Shown here: positions 16,067 to 24,453 of the stretch, in pieces
Layout: each line of letters begins with the position of its first letter
Numbering within the stretch: position 1 is the stretch's first letter
NCBI GenBank assembly: GCA_013139635.1
Contig: WTAL01000220.1
Span: 1 to 33,057, forward strand
Length of the DNA stretch: 33,057 bases
Origin: Paracoccaceae bacterium
GTDB lineage: Bacteria; Pseudomonadota; Alphaproteobacteria; Rhodobacterales; Rhodobacteraceae
Direction of reading: 5' to 3'
The notes under the pieces: model-generated
The model's input: only the letters and a program-made list of their open reading frames with translations
Database searches by the model: none
Told to the model about the DNA's origin: nothing
Translations under genes and position numbers: made by a program

Positions 16067-16222
16067 GCGCCTAATCTCTCCTGTTGAGATTAAACTAGCC
16101 ATAAACAAGGCTGGTGTCAAGTCCATTTTGGCTAGTTAAGTATATAAGTCCCGCCTAGGTTAATAAACACGATGAAGCGTAAATAACCTCATAGTAACAG
16201 CGAACTAGCTTAATGTCGCGCC

Positions 16223-17059
16223 TCAAACCCTTATCAAAACAATCCCGGCAACAATAACTATGGCGGCTAAAAGCTTGCCAATGTCAGCCCGTTCTTTCAT
16301 CCAAAACACACCGATAAGCACAGCAAACAGCACCGATGTTTCGCGTAGCGCCGTGACCAGTGCGATCGGAGCTACTGTCATGGCCCACACGGCAATCCAG
16401 TAGGTTATGAGGGAAAGCGCCCCGGCGAAGCTTCCAATAAGCCAGTTTTTCGGAGTTGTTTTCAAATGGCGGGTGCCGCTTGTGGCCAGCGTTGCCGTGC
16501 TAAAAACCAAAGCATCAAAGATGAATAGCCACGCCGTAAATTGGGTTGCGCTGCCCGCAACGCGCGCGCCCAAGCCATCAACCATCGAATAGCCCGCGGT
16601 GCAAAGCGCAGAGCCGAGCGCAAACCAAAGGAGCACGCGGGCCTCTCCGCTAGAAAACACCCCGCGCGCCATAAGTATGACCCCAAAACCAATGAGCGCA
16701 ATGCCTGCATATTCCTTAGCGGCCAGCGTTTCTGAAAGCAGAAAAAACCCGGCAAGCACAACAATCATCGGGGCTGCCCCGCGGGCAATGGGGTAAACGC
16801 GGCTGAGGTCGCCGTGTTTATAGGCTGCCGCCAAAAACATTTTGTAGCCAGAATGTAGCACACCAGAGGCCAGTAGCCACAGCCAGACCTCGCCACTGGG
16901 CAGGGGCACAAAAGCGGCCATCACTAGCCCCATAAACCCCTGCGATACGGTCAGCAAAAGCATACCCTGAAAGCGGTTGCCGCCTGCACGAATAACCGCA
17001 TTCCAGCTGGCGTGTAAAAAGGCGGCAAACAGGACCGCAAGAAAGACAGGGGTTTCCAT
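16223..17059 (-). CDS. EamA/DMT-family membrane exporter
   Basis: 278 residues, mostly hydrophobic, about ten predicted membrane helices in two EamA halves. Typical signatures are [12 protein letters not shown] at the start, [20 protein letters not shown] at the end of the first half, and [19 protein letters not shown] with FWMKER near the end of the second. DMT/EamA proteins export small metabolites or amino acids across the inner membrane; the substrate cannot be told from sequence. It is divergent from paaA across about 107 bp but has no evident link to phenylacetate catabolism. Confidence 0.9.
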   Translation of the reverse strand: METPVFLAVLFAAFLHASWNAVIRAGGNRFQGMLLLTVSQGFMGLVMAAFVPLPSGEVWLWLLASGVLHSGYKMFLAAAYKHGDLSRVYPIARGAAPMIVVLAGFFLLSETLAAKEYAGIALIGFGVILMARGVFSSGEARVLLWFALGSALCTAGYSMVDGLGARVAGSATQFTAWLFIFDALVFSTATLATSGTRHLKTTPKNWLIGSFAGALSLITYWIAVWAMTVAPIALVTALRETSVLFAVLIGVFWMKERADIGKLLAAIVIVAGIVLIRV

Positions 17060-17108
17060 GTGCGCACTTGGCCACAGGGCAAAAACTTGTGCAAGGTCAA
17101 TTTTTATG

Positions 17109-17136
17109 TTGCAGTTGGCTGGTGTCCCGCTATAGG
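17109..17136 (+). promoter_or_regulatory. Candidate sigma-70-type promoter of paaABCDE
   Basis: TTGCAG (17109-17114) and TATAGG (17131-17136) are separated by 16 bp, and the paaA ATG follows about 30 bp later. It is placed in the divergent eamA/paaA spacer. Supported by motif match and location only. Confidence 0.45.
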
Positions 17137-17153
17137 CTGACCGTGCAGTCAGC
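17136..17153. promoter_or_regulatory. Operator-like inverted repeat upstream of paaA
   Basis: GCTGAC (17136-17141) and GTCAGC (17148-17153) form a perfect 6-bp inverted repeat with a 6-bp spacer. It begins at the last base of the proposed -10 and would cover the transcription start, a classic repressor position. Paa operons are commonly controlled by PaaX or TetR-type PaaR repressors that respond to phenylacetyl-CoA, but no regulator gene is in the window. Confidence 0.4.
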
Positions 17154-17166
17154 TAATGGAGCCAGC

Positions 17167-18150
17167 ATGTATGCACAGGAAGTGAAATCAACCGGCAAGG
17201 GCATAAAAACCCATGAGGAAATGAGCGCAGAGGAGCGCGATTTTCAGGTCCGCATTGATGCGGGCGAAAAGATTGAGCCGAAGGACTGGATGCCCGATGG
17301 ATACCGCAAAAACCTTGTGCGCCAAATTAGCCAGCACGGGCATTCCGAAGTGGTGGGGCAATTGCCTGAGGGCAACTGGATAACGCGCGCGCCCACACTA
17401 GAACGCAAGGCGATTTTGCTGGCGAAAGTGCAGGATGAGGCAGGCCACGGGCTTTATCTTTATTCTGCGGCTGAAACGCTCGGGGTTTCACGGGCTGATC
17501 TGATTGATGACCTGCTCTCCGGCAAGGCAAAGTATTCCTCTATCTTCAATTACCCCACGCTGAACTGGGCCGATATGGGCGCCGTGGGCTGGCTGGTTGA
17601 TGGCGCGGCGATTGTGAACCAAGTGGCGCTTCAGCGCACATCTTACGGGCCATATTCCCGCGCGATGGTGCGGATTTGCAAGGAAGAGAGCTTCCACGCG
17701 CGCCAAGGCTTTGATATAATGATGAAAATGTCCAGTGGTACGGCGGCGCAAAAGGCGATGGCGCAAGACGCGCTTAACCGGCTTTGGTGGCCAGCCTTGA
17801 TGATGTTTGGCCCGACAGATGCGGATTCTGTGCATTCTGCGCAGTCAATGGCGTGGAAAATTAAAGTGATGACGAATGACGAAGGGCGGCAAAAGTTTGT
17901 TGACCAGACCATCCCGCAGATCGAATATTTGGGTTTAGAAGTGCCGGATAGCGCCGCCAAGCTGAACCCCAAAACCGGGCATTATGAATTTAGCGACCCC
18001 GATTGGGCCGAGTTCTTTGAAGTGCTCAAGGGCAACGGCCCGTGCAATGTGGACCGCCTGCGCGCGCGCAATAAAGCGCATGATGACGGCGCATGGTTTC
18101 GAGATGGTCTGATGGCCCATACCAAAAAACAACAAATTGCAGCGGAGTAA
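17167..18150 (+). CDS. paaA: Phenylacetyl-CoA epoxidase catalytic subunit PaaA
   Basis: 327 residues from ATG 17167 (GGAG a few bases upstream; an upstream in-frame ATG at 17068 overlaps the promoter and is unlikely). PaaA is the di-iron catalytic subunit of the PaaABCE multicomponent oxygenase that converts phenylacetyl-CoA to its ring-1,2-epoxide. Ferritin-like iron ligands are visible: an [16 protein letters not shown] segment and [10 protein letters not shown]. First gene of the paaABCDE operon. Length and sequence are typical; no lesion is seen. Confidence 0.97.
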   Translation: MYAQEVKSTGKGIKTHEEMSAEERDFQVRIDAGEKIEPKDWMPDGYRKNLVRQISQHGHSEVVGQLPEGNWITRAPTLERKAILLAKVQDEAGHGLYLYSAAETLGVSRADLIDDLLSGKAKYSSIFNYPTLNWADMGAVGWLVDGAAIVNQVALQRTSYGPYSRAMVRICKEESFHARQGFDIMMKMSSGTAAQKAMAQDALNRLWWPALMMFGPTDADSVHSAQSMAWKIKVMTNDEGRQKFVDQTIPQIEYLGLEVPDSAAKLNPKTGHYEFSDPDWAEFFEVLKGNGPCNVDRLRARNKAHDDGAWFRDGLMAHTKKQQIAAE

Positions 18151-18154
18151 AACC

Positions 18155-18439
18155 ATGGCAAACGACTGGCCCCTTTGGGAGATTTTTATTCGTGGGCAGC
18201 ATGGCCTGAGCCACCGGCATGTGGGCAGCCTGCACGCGCCAGATGCCGAAATGGCAGTGCTAAATGCGCGCGATGTTTATACACGCCGCAATGAAGGCGT
18301 GAGCATTTGGGTGGTGAAGTCAGAAGACGTGACCGCCAGTGCCCCGAGCCGAAAAGGCCCGATGTTTGACCCTTCCAACGACAAAACATACCGCCACCCA
18401 ACCTTCTTTGACATCCCTGACGAAGTGGGGTCGATGTGA
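18155..18439 (+). CDS. paaB: Phenylacetyl-CoA epoxidase subunit PaaB
   Basis: 94 residues starting MANDWPLWEIFIRG at ATG 18155, 4 bp after paaA. Typical PaaB features are GLSHRHVGSLHAPD, AVLNARDVYTRRNEG and IWVVKSEDV. PaaB is a small structural subunit linking PaaAC heterodimers. Its final ATG-TGA overlaps the start of paaC. Confidence 0.96.
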   Translation: MANDWPLWEIFIRGQHGLSHRHVGSLHAPDAEMAVLNARDVYTRRNEGVSIWVVKSEDVTASAPSRKGPMFDPSNDKTYRHPTFFDIPDEVGSM

Positions 18440-19179
18440 TGTTTGAATTCCTGCTGCGCATGGGGGACAATACGCTGGTGCTGGGGCATCGGGTGTCTGA
18501 ATGGTGCGGGCATGCGCCGGTACTGGAAGAGGACATTGCGCTGGCCAATATCGCGCTCGATATGATCGGGCAAACGCGGCTTTGGCTTGGGCTCGCGGGC
18601 GAAGTGGAAGGGCAGGGGCGTGACGCCGACGCGCTGGCTTTTCGGCGTGACGCATGGGATTTCCGCAACCTTTTGCTCGTTGAGCGGCCCAACCGAGATT
18701 TTGGCCACACGCTTATGCGGCAATTCCTGTTTGACTTGTGGCACCACGAGCGCCTTTCTGATCTGTGCCTTTCAGAGGATGACCGCGTGGCCGGCATTGC
18801 GGCGAAATGCGTTAAGGAAGCGGACTACCACCTTGAAAGATCAAAAGATCTGATCATCCGTCTTGGAGATGGATCTGCAGAGAGTCACCGTAAAATGCAA
18901 GATGCATTGGACGCGCTTTGGCCCTATGTTGGCGAGATGTTCAGCGATGATACGCTGGATATCGAGATGAACGAGGCAGGCATTGCGCCCCTGCCCAGCA
19001 GCCAGCGCCCGCGCTTTGATAAGGCACTTAGCGCCACGCTGGCCTTGGCCACGCTTATCCGTCCCGAAAGCAATTTTGCGCAGATGGGTGGGCGGAGCGG
19101 CACACATACTGAAGATCTCGGCCACATGCTCGCCACGATGCAATTCCTACAACGCGCCTATCCGGATGCCCGATGGTAA
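18439..19179 (+). CDS. paaC: Phenylacetyl-CoA epoxidase subunit PaaC
   Basis: 246 residues from ATG 18439, which overlaps the paaB stop in TGATG (a GTG at 18436 is an alternative start). It is a ferritin-like paralogue of PaaA that acts as the structural, non-catalytic partner; segments include LGHRVSEWCGHAPVLEEDIA, NIALDMIGQTRLWL and KEADYHLERSKDLIIRLGDG. Its stop overlaps paaD by 7 nt. Typical size. Confidence 0.96.
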   Translation: MFEFLLRMGDNTLVLGHRVSEWCGHAPVLEEDIALANIALDMIGQTRLWLGLAGEVEGQGRDADALAFRRDAWDFRNLLLVERPNRDFGHTLMRQFLFDLWHHERLSDLCLSEDDRVAGIAAKCVKEADYHLERSKDLIIRLGDGSAESHRKMQDALDALWPYVGEMFSDDTLDIEMNEAGIAPLPSSQRPRFDKALSATLALATLIRPESNFAQMGGRSGTHTEDLGHMLATMQFLQRAYPDARW

Positions 19180-19619
19180 CGCAAGCGCAGATTTGGGCAT
19201 GGCTAGGTGAAGTGCCGGACCCCGAAATTCCGGTGCTTTCTCTGGTGGAGCTTGGGGTTATTCGATCGGTTGAAATAGGGGAGGGTGTGCTTGTTAAGGT
19301 CACGCCTACATATTCTGGCTGCCCCGCGACCTCGGTTATAAATTTGGATATTGAAGCCAAATTGCGGGAAAACGGCGTGGAAAACCTCCGCCTTGAAACC
19401 CAGATAGCCCCCCCATGGACAACGGATTGGATTAAGCCCGAAGCGCATGAAAAACTGCGCGCCTACGGGATTGCGCCGCCAAAAGCGGGCCAGCCGCGCT
19501 GCCCGCTTTGTAATTCCGAAAATACCACTCTCATTTCGCCTTTTGGCTCTACCCCTTGCAAAAGCCACTATAAATGTGCCGATTGCCTAGAGCCTTTTGA
19601 TGCCTTTAAGTGCCTATAG
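19173..19619 (+). CDS. paaD: Phenylacetyl-CoA epoxidase assembly protein PaaD
   Basis: 148 residues. The N-terminal MIP18/DUF59-type domain (VPDPEIPVLSLVELGVIR, then TPTYSGCPATSVI) is followed by a C-terminal cysteine-rich zinc-ribbon-like part (CPLCNSEN ... CKSHYKCADC ... FKCL). PaaD is thought to help mature the iron centres of the epoxidase rather than catalyse. It overlaps paaC by 7 nt and is followed by paaE after 9 bp. Confidence 0.95.
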   Translation: MVTQAQIWAWLGEVPDPEIPVLSLVELGVIRSVEIGEGVLVKVTPTYSGCPATSVINLDIEAKLRENGVENLRLETQIAPPWTTDWIKPEAHEKLRAYGIAPPKAGQPRCPLCNSENTTLISPFGSTPCKSHYKCADCLEPFDAFKCL

Positions 19620-19628
19620 GAGCCTCTT

Positions 19629-20675
19629 ATGCCTCGTTTTCACCCGCTTGAAATAACCGATATTCGCCGCGAAACAGACAGCGCGGTGGTGCTTTCTCTT
19701 TCGCCAAAAAGCGGGGACTTCAGTTTTGCACCGGGGCAATACCTGACCTTTCGAAAAGAGTTCGAGGGGGCAGAATTGCGCCGCTGCTATTCGGTGTGCT
19801 CAACGCCCGAAGAAGGGCTAAAGGTGGGCATTAAGGCCGTGGATGGCGGTGTGTTTTCCAGCTTTGCCAATAGGGATTTGCAAATTGGTGACACGTTGGA
19901 GGCTATGCCCCCCATGGGAAGCTTTGGCGCAAAAATCGCAGCAAGCAATTTGGGGTTTGCTGGCGGGTCGGGCATTACACCTTTACTTTCGATAATAAAA
20001 AACTCCCTGCAAGCCGATGATAATGCTTCATTTATATTGGTCTACGCCAATCGCTCTGTGGCCAGCACTATGTTTCGCGATGAGCTACAAGACCTAAAAG
20101 ACCGGTTTTTGAATCGCTTCCACGTTATTCATATATTGGAAGACAATGCGCAAGATATTGAGCTTTTTGCGGGCAGGCTGGACGCTGAAAAGCTAGAAGG
20201 ATTATTTAAAAGCTGGGTGAATATCTCCGCCGTTGAGCAAGCCTTTATTTGCGGCCCAGCCCCAATGATGGAAGTGGTGAAAACTGGATTATTGGCGCAT
20301 CTTGAAGCATCTCGAATTTCGATTGAGCAGTTTCTCTCTGATCAGCCCGGACGCGCCGCGCAGAAGGCAGTGAGCTTGGAAAGTGCGGCCCCTCGCGGCG
20401 CACTGCAAGCAACAGTTTTGCTTGACGGCGTAAGCTACGAGGTGCCGCTTGATGATGAAACATCTGTTTTGCAGGCCGCGCTAGATGCCAAGCTTGATGC
20501 GCCATATGCTTGCCGCGCGGGCGTGTGCTCTACGTGTAAAGCGCGGCTCATCACTGGTGAGGTTGAGATGCGCGCCAATCAGGCGCTTGAGGATTATGAG
20601 GTTGAGCAGGGGTATATCCTTACCTGCCAATCCCACGCCAAAACGGAAAAGATCGTTGTGGATTACGACGGCTAG
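19629..20675 (+). CDS. paaE: Phenylacetyl-CoA epoxidase reductase PaaE
   Basis: 348 residues. The FAD-binding part has LRRCYSVCS, the NAD(P)H-binding part has GFAGGSGITPLLSI and FICGPAPMM, and the C-terminal plant-type 2Fe-2S domain has CRAGVCSTC with a further Cys in YILTCQSH. PaaE passes electrons from NADPH to the PaaA di-iron centre. Last gene of the operon; the rest of the pathway (paaG, paaJ, paaZ, paaK) is not within the window. Confidence 0.96.
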   Translation: MPRFHPLEITDIRRETDSAVVLSLSPKSGDFSFAPGQYLTFRKEFEGAELRRCYSVCSTPEEGLKVGIKAVDGGVFSSFANRDLQIGDTLEAMPPMGSFGAKIAASNLGFAGGSGITPLLSIIKNSLQADDNASFILVYANRSVASTMFRDELQDLKDRFLNRFHVIHILEDNAQDIELFAGRLDAEKLEGLFKSWVNISAVEQAFICGPAPMMEVVKTGLLAHLEASRISIEQFLSDQPGRAAQKAVSLESAAPRGALQATVLLDGVSYEVPLDDETSVLQAALDAKLDAPYACRAGVCSTCKARLITGEVEMRANQALEDYEVEQGYILTCQSHAKTEKIVVDYDG

Positions 20676-20776
20676 ATTCCTGGCGAATGCGTTTGATGGC
20701 CCGTCGTGCTAGATGGCTTTGTGCCATATGTTTTATTATTTTAAGCGCGTGGACATGTAGGCAAACACCTTACTCA

Positions 20777-20800
20777 CCGCCAAATAGGCCTTTTTGGCGG
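20777..20800. terminator. Hairpin between convergent paaE and the RACo-like gene
   Basis: CCGCCAAA (20777-20784) pairs perfectly with TTTGGCGG (20793-20800), an 8-bp stem with an 8-nt loop in the convergent spacer. No extended T-tract follows on the plus strand. It may limit read-through in both directions. Confidence 0.45.
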
Positions 20801-20815
20801 CGTAGGGTGATGCGG

Positions 20816-22819
20816 CTATCTTCGCCGCCGCCTTTTTCGATCGCCACCAGTTTCATTGAAGCTGACATCGGGCAGCGGCGTGGTGGCCCTTAAGCCCGCA
20901 AACGAGGCTGTGGCGTGCGGAATGTTGGTCGCGCTTACAAAATGCTCTTGAAAGGCGGGCTCAATAGCCGTTTCGACCTTTTCGATTTCCCGCACGGTGG
21001 CCTCTATCTCAGCGCGAGACGCCAGATTGAGCAGCGCAATGCGCGCCCCTGTGCCCGCCGCATTACCTGCAGAGGTAACCTTTTCAACGGGGCAATCAGG
21101 GATCATCCCGAGCACCATCGCGTGTTTGGGCGAGATATGCGCGCCAAAGGCTCCGGCGAGCACCACGCGGTCAACGGTATCTACGCTTAGCCTGTCCATC
21201 AGCAGCCGCGCGCCCGCGTAAAGGGCCGCTTTAGCGAGTTGGATGGCGCGGATATCGCCATTGGTCACCGTGATTTTTGGTCCGTTCTCGGGCTGGTGGA
21301 TTACATAAGCATTGGTGCGGCCATCAGAAATGCAGCGCGGGGTGCCGGTTTGCGCTTCTGAGCCGATAAGCCCCGAGGCATCCACAATGCCGGCCATGCG
21401 CATTTCGGCGATGGCCTCGATAATGCCGGAGCCGCAAATGCCGGTAATGCCCGTGGTGAGTGTAGCATCGGAAAAACCATCTTCGTTGGACCACAGATCA
21501 CAGCCGACCACCTTATAAACCGGCGCTTTATCGGCGCCAATGCGAATGTGCTCTATCGCCCCCGGCGCGGCGCGCTGGCCACTAGAAATTTGCGCCCCCT
21601 CAAAGGCGGGGCCAGTGGGGGAGGAGCAGGCGAGCACACCATTTTTATTACCGAGCAGAATTTCGGCATTGGTGCCGACATCAACGATAAGCACAAGGTC
21701 TTCTGAAAGGTTTGGCGCTTCTGAAAGGGCGACGGCAGCAGCATCGGCCCCCACATGGCCAGCAATGCAGGGCAGGGTGTAGAGCTGCGCATTGGCGTGC
21801 ATTTCTAGCCCCGACTCGCGCGCGGCAAAGCTTTGCGCATCGGAAAGTGCCAGCGCAAAGGGGGCTTGGCCGAGTTCCACCGGATCAAGGCCCAGAAACA
21901 GGTGGTGCATTATTGGGTTGGCCACCAGCACCATATCAAAAATATCAGCGCGGGTGATGCTGGCTTGCTCGGCGATCTCACCGATAAGCTGGTTGATAGC
22001 CTCACGCACAACGGCGGTCATTTCTACGTCACCGCCGGGGTTCATCATCACGTAAGAAACGCGGCTCATCAGGTCTTCGCCAAAACGGATTTGCGGGTTC
22101 ATTAGGCCGGAGGACGCCAGCACTTCGCCCGTGGAAAGATCGCACAAATGCGCGGCGATGGTGGTGGAGCCAAGGTCCACCGCCAGCCCGTAAAGCGGCC
22201 CCTTATAGTAGCTCGGCCAAATTTCGAGGATCTGCCCGCTTGGCACGTGATAGGCACAGGTTACCTGCCACTTTCCCTTGCGCAGCTTGGCTTGCAGGGT
22301 TTTTAGCGTATCAAGTGAGGCGGTGGCCTCCACACTCCATTGCGTCCGTAATGCCGCCTGAAGTCGTTCAAAATCGCCGCTTGGTTTGTGCATATCAGGG
22401 GCTTCGACCTCGACAAACAGCAAACGAATGGCGGGGTCTATCGTGATATCCCGCGCCTCGGCCCGCTTTCTGATCACTTGTTTATGCACCTGCGATTCCG
22501 GCGGCACGTCTATCACGATATCGCCCGTAACTTTGGCTTGGCAGCCCAGCCGCCGCCCCTTGGGCAAGCCCCGAATATCGTCGTAGCGCTGCTCAACGCT
22601 GTTCCATTCAGAGAGCGAGCCATCGGTGGCGGTAACGCCGAATTTAGGGAAATCCCCAAAGCTTGGGGTGATCTGGCATTTGGAGCAAATGCCCCGTCCG
22701 CCACAAACGGAATCAAGGTCCACACCTAAGCTGCGCGCGGCGTCAAGCACAGGCGTGCCCTCAGCAAATTGCCCGCGTTTACCCGAAGGGGTAAAGATAA
22801 CTGTGTGTTGCTTGCTCAT
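20816..22819 (-). CDS. Corrinoid activation protein, RACo/RamA-like (2Fe-2S + ASKHA)
   Basis: About 667 residues from ATG 22819 (MSKQHTVIFTPSG). An N-terminal 2Fe-2S ferredoxin domain (CGGRGICSKC, later LGCQAKV) precedes an ASKHA-fold ATPase region: LAVDLGSTTIAAHL, IVDVGTNAEILLG, GICGSGIIEAIAE and VVLAGAFGAHIS. Such proteins reduce inactive Co(II) corrinoid to Co(I) with ATP; in Rhodobacterales they reactivate a split B12-dependent methionine synthase. That role is supported by the pterin methyltransferase and MTHFR genes about 3-5 kb away. The protein ends in GGDRKRRRRR, an unusual basic tail echoed in the pterin methyltransferase. Confidence 0.9.
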   Translation of the reverse strand: MSKQHTVIFTPSGKRGQFAEGTPVLDAARSLGVDLDSVCGGRGICSKCQITPSFGDFPKFGVTATDGSLSEWNSVEQRYDDIRGLPKGRRLGCQAKVTGDIVIDVPPESQVHKQVIRKRAEARDITIDPAIRLLFVEVEAPDMHKPSGDFERLQAALRTQWSVEATASLDTLKTLQAKLRKGKWQVTCAYHVPSGQILEIWPSYYKGPLYGLAVDLGSTTIAAHLCDLSTGEVLASSGLMNPQIRFGEDLMSRVSYVMMNPGGDVEMTAVVREAINQLIGEIAEQASITRADIFDMVLVANPIMHHLFLGLDPVELGQAPFALALSDAQSFAARESGLEMHANAQLYTLPCIAGHVGADAAAVALSEAPNLSEDLVLIVDVGTNAEILLGNKNGVLACSSPTGPAFEGAQISSGQRAAPGAIEHIRIGADKAPVYKVVGCDLWSNEDGFSDATLTTGITGICGSGIIEAIAEMRMAGIVDASGLIGSEAQTGTPRCISDGRTNAYVIHQPENGPKITVTNGDIRAIQLAKAALYAGARLLMDRLSVDTVDRVVLAGAFGAHISPKHAMVLGMIPDCPVEKVTSAGNAAGTGARIALLNLASRAEIEATVREIEKVETAIEPAFQEHFVSATNIPHATASFAGLRATTPLPDVSFNETGGDRKRRRRR

Positions 22820-22889
22820 AGCGGCCTCGCCAAATGTTTGCCGCATATTAGCTGAAATCAGGCGGTATGAAAGCGCAATAACGACGCCC

Positions 22890-23225
22890 TTAGGGGCTAA
22901 TTTGCCACGCGCAATTATCAAAATCATGGTATTTCAGCAGCCCTTGCACCGAGCCGGCAGGGGCGAGGCGGGAGCAGCCCTCAATCGCGTCCTCGTTAAG
23001 GAAGATGCTGACAAAGCCGCCTGTTGGCTCTGCGAATTCTGGCGTGCACAGGCGCTCCCCCGGGGCCAAAATGGCAACTGTGCGAAAAGCATTCCCGGCG
23101 TCAACAGCAAAGAGTGCGGCGCGGTCATCGTTGTTTTCCACGCAAAATCCGGTGGTTGGAGGCTGGGCGCGGGCAGGCAAGGCCGAAACGGTCAGAATTA
23201 TTAATGTGGTGATTAAGGAGCGCAT
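22890..23225 (-). CDS. Small secreted protein, unknown function
   Basis: 111 residues from ATG 23225. A clear Sec signal peptide (MRSLITTLIILTVSALPARA) is followed by a mature part with four Cys (FCVENNDD, RLCTPEF, IEGCSRL, NCAWQI), suggesting two disulfides in the periplasm. I do not recognise the family. It lies upstream of and co-oriented with the RACo-like gene (70 bp gap), but a functional link is doubtful. Confidence 0.75.
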   Translation of the reverse strand: MRSLITTLIILTVSALPARAQPPTTGFCVENNDDRAALFAVDAGNAFRTVAILAPGERLCTPEFAEPTGGFVSIFLNEDAIEGCSRLAPAGSVQGLLKYHDFDNCAWQISP

Positions 23226-23364
23226 AGATAAAAAGCTTAGCCCAATTTTGCGCGGAACCAAATCAAACCTGCTCACAGAAACGCGAGGCGTTGTGTAAAT
23301 GGTTTACCCCTGCCTGTGCCAGAATGTCGCTATGCTGTATACATAAGTTCACAAACGGGAGAAC

Positions 23365-23922
23365 ATGATGAAAAAATTATTGCTGGGCGTGGCCCTGATT
23401 GCGGGCATGGGCGGCGCTGCCATTTCGCAAGATATGCCGCCCTTTGGGTCGGAGCACGATGCCGCCTATGCGGCTTCACTTTGGGCGGCCATGGGCGCGC
23501 AAAACCTGACCGGCCCAAACCAAATACATGTTGCCCCTTATGAGGGTACAGACCCTCACGGCATGATGCTTGAAACTTTCTTTTCGAGTGCTACGATTGA
23601 CGGCCACACCGGAGACCTGATCGTAAAGCGCAATTATGGCCCCGTGGGCGTAAGTGCGGAAGAGGTGATGAGCAACCCCGAGGGCCATTTAGGCGCGGTC
23701 ACTGTTATGTTCCGCCGTGAGGCTGGCTATGACGCTGATAACCAAAACTGGTTTTGGGCTAAGTTTTTGCCTGATGGCACGCTGGATAAAAACCCGATGG
23801 GCATGATGCTCGCGGGCATGGTGGCCAAGGGCGCTGATGTTGGTTGCATTTCGTGCCACGTAAATGCGGGCGGAGATGACTACGTGTTTACCGCCGATGA
23901 TACCGCGGCCACTATGGAATAG
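23365..23922 (+). CDS. Cytochrome P460-like c-type haem protein
   Basis: 185 residues with a Sec signal peptide (MMKKLLLGVALIAGMGGAA). One haem-c motif CISCH occurs near the C-terminus, preceded by LIVKRNYGP, AVTVMFRREAGYDADNQNWF and FLPDGTL, a pattern typical of the cytochrome P460 fold. Cytochromes P460 oxidise hydroxylamine or bind NO in the periplasm; the distinctive Lys crosslink cannot be judged from sequence, so the activity is open. A GGGAG ribosome site precedes ATGATG; ATG 23368 is an alternative start. A strong terminator follows. Confidence 0.85.
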   Translation: MMKKLLLGVALIAGMGGAAISQDMPPFGSEHDAAYAASLWAAMGAQNLTGPNQIHVAPYEGTDPHGMMLETFFSSATIDGHTGDLIVKRNYGPVGVSAEEVMSNPEGHLGAVTVMFRREAGYDADNQNWFWAKFLPDGTLDKNPMGMMLAGMVAKGADVGCISCHVNAGGDDYVFTADDTAATME

Positions 23923-23969
23923 CTCTGCTTGCAGAGCTTAAAAAGGCGGCTGGTTGGGCCGCCTTTTTT
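23921..23969. terminator. Tandem hairpins with bidirectional terminator
   Basis: Directly after the P460-like stop, AGCTCTGC-TT-GCAGAGCT (23921-23938) is a perfect palindrome. A second stem, GGCGGC (23945-23950) with GCCGCC (23958-23963), is followed by six T and preceded by a run of A. The second hairpin should therefore terminate transcription both rightward (P460-like gene) and leftward (the secreted-protein gene ending at 23968). Confidence 0.85.
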
Positions 23970-24453
23970 ATGGGCAAAGCGGCGAGGGCGCTATGGTAAG
24001 GCTTTCGGCAAGCCGCGTGAAAACGACCTGCGCTTGTGGGCGTGCTTCAGGCGGGAAGCCAACAATCAGCGTGGCAATTACGGGGCAACCATCCTTGATA
24101 ATACTGCGCTGATAAAAACCGTTTCCCGATATTTCGCCCTCGGCAATTATCCAGTTCGCCCCTTGATACTGAGCTGAAATATGGGCGCTTTGCGGCACTA
24201 TCGGATCCCAGAGCCGCGCTTCCCAATCCATACCTGTATAGGTATTATCGGGGTCTTGTTTATCCATAATGGTTATCGAAAACACTTCGATACTATCGTG
24301 CACCCACAGGCGCGCCTTGAAAAACTCGTCGCTTTCATAAAGCGAAAAACCCTCCATGGGTGCGGCTATTTGAATGCCGTTTTCTGTGATGGTTACCTGT
24401 GAAAGGGCTGGGGTGGCCACGCAGAGCACGGCCAAAATAACGCCCTTAAGCAT
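23968..24453 (-). CDS. Secreted protein, unknown function
   Basis: 161 residues with a Sec signal peptide (MLKGVILAVLCVATPALSQ). The mature part is beta-rich in appearance with two Cys (KDGCPVIATLI and PLCP). No family is recognised. Its start overlaps the end of the dnaJ-like gene by 8 nt, so it is probably cotranscribed and translationally coupled with it. It ends at the bidirectional terminator. Confidence 0.75.
   Translation of the reverse strand: MLKGVILAVLCVATPALSQVTITENGIQIAAPMEGFSLYESDEFFKARLWVHDSIEVFSITIMDKQDPDNTYTGMDWEARLWDPIVPQSAHISAQYQGANWIIAEGEISGNGFYQRSIIKDGCPVIATLIVGFPPEARPQAQVVFTRLAESLTIAPSPLCP

Larger units (their letters stand above)
14141..16152 (-). mobile_element. IS1595-family (ISXO2-like) transposon with passenger gene
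   Basis: Perfect 24-bp terminal inverted repeats bound it: GGGACTTATATACTTAACTA continuing to GCCA at 14141-14164, and the exact complement at 16129-16152. The flanking octamers ACCTAGGA and GCCTAGGT share the central CCTAGG, consistent with an aged 8-bp target duplication. It holds an intact transposase and a second ORF overlapping it by 8 nt. Intact repeats and ORFs suggest a recent or still mobile copy, inserted into the Rhs fragment. Confidence 0.9.
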
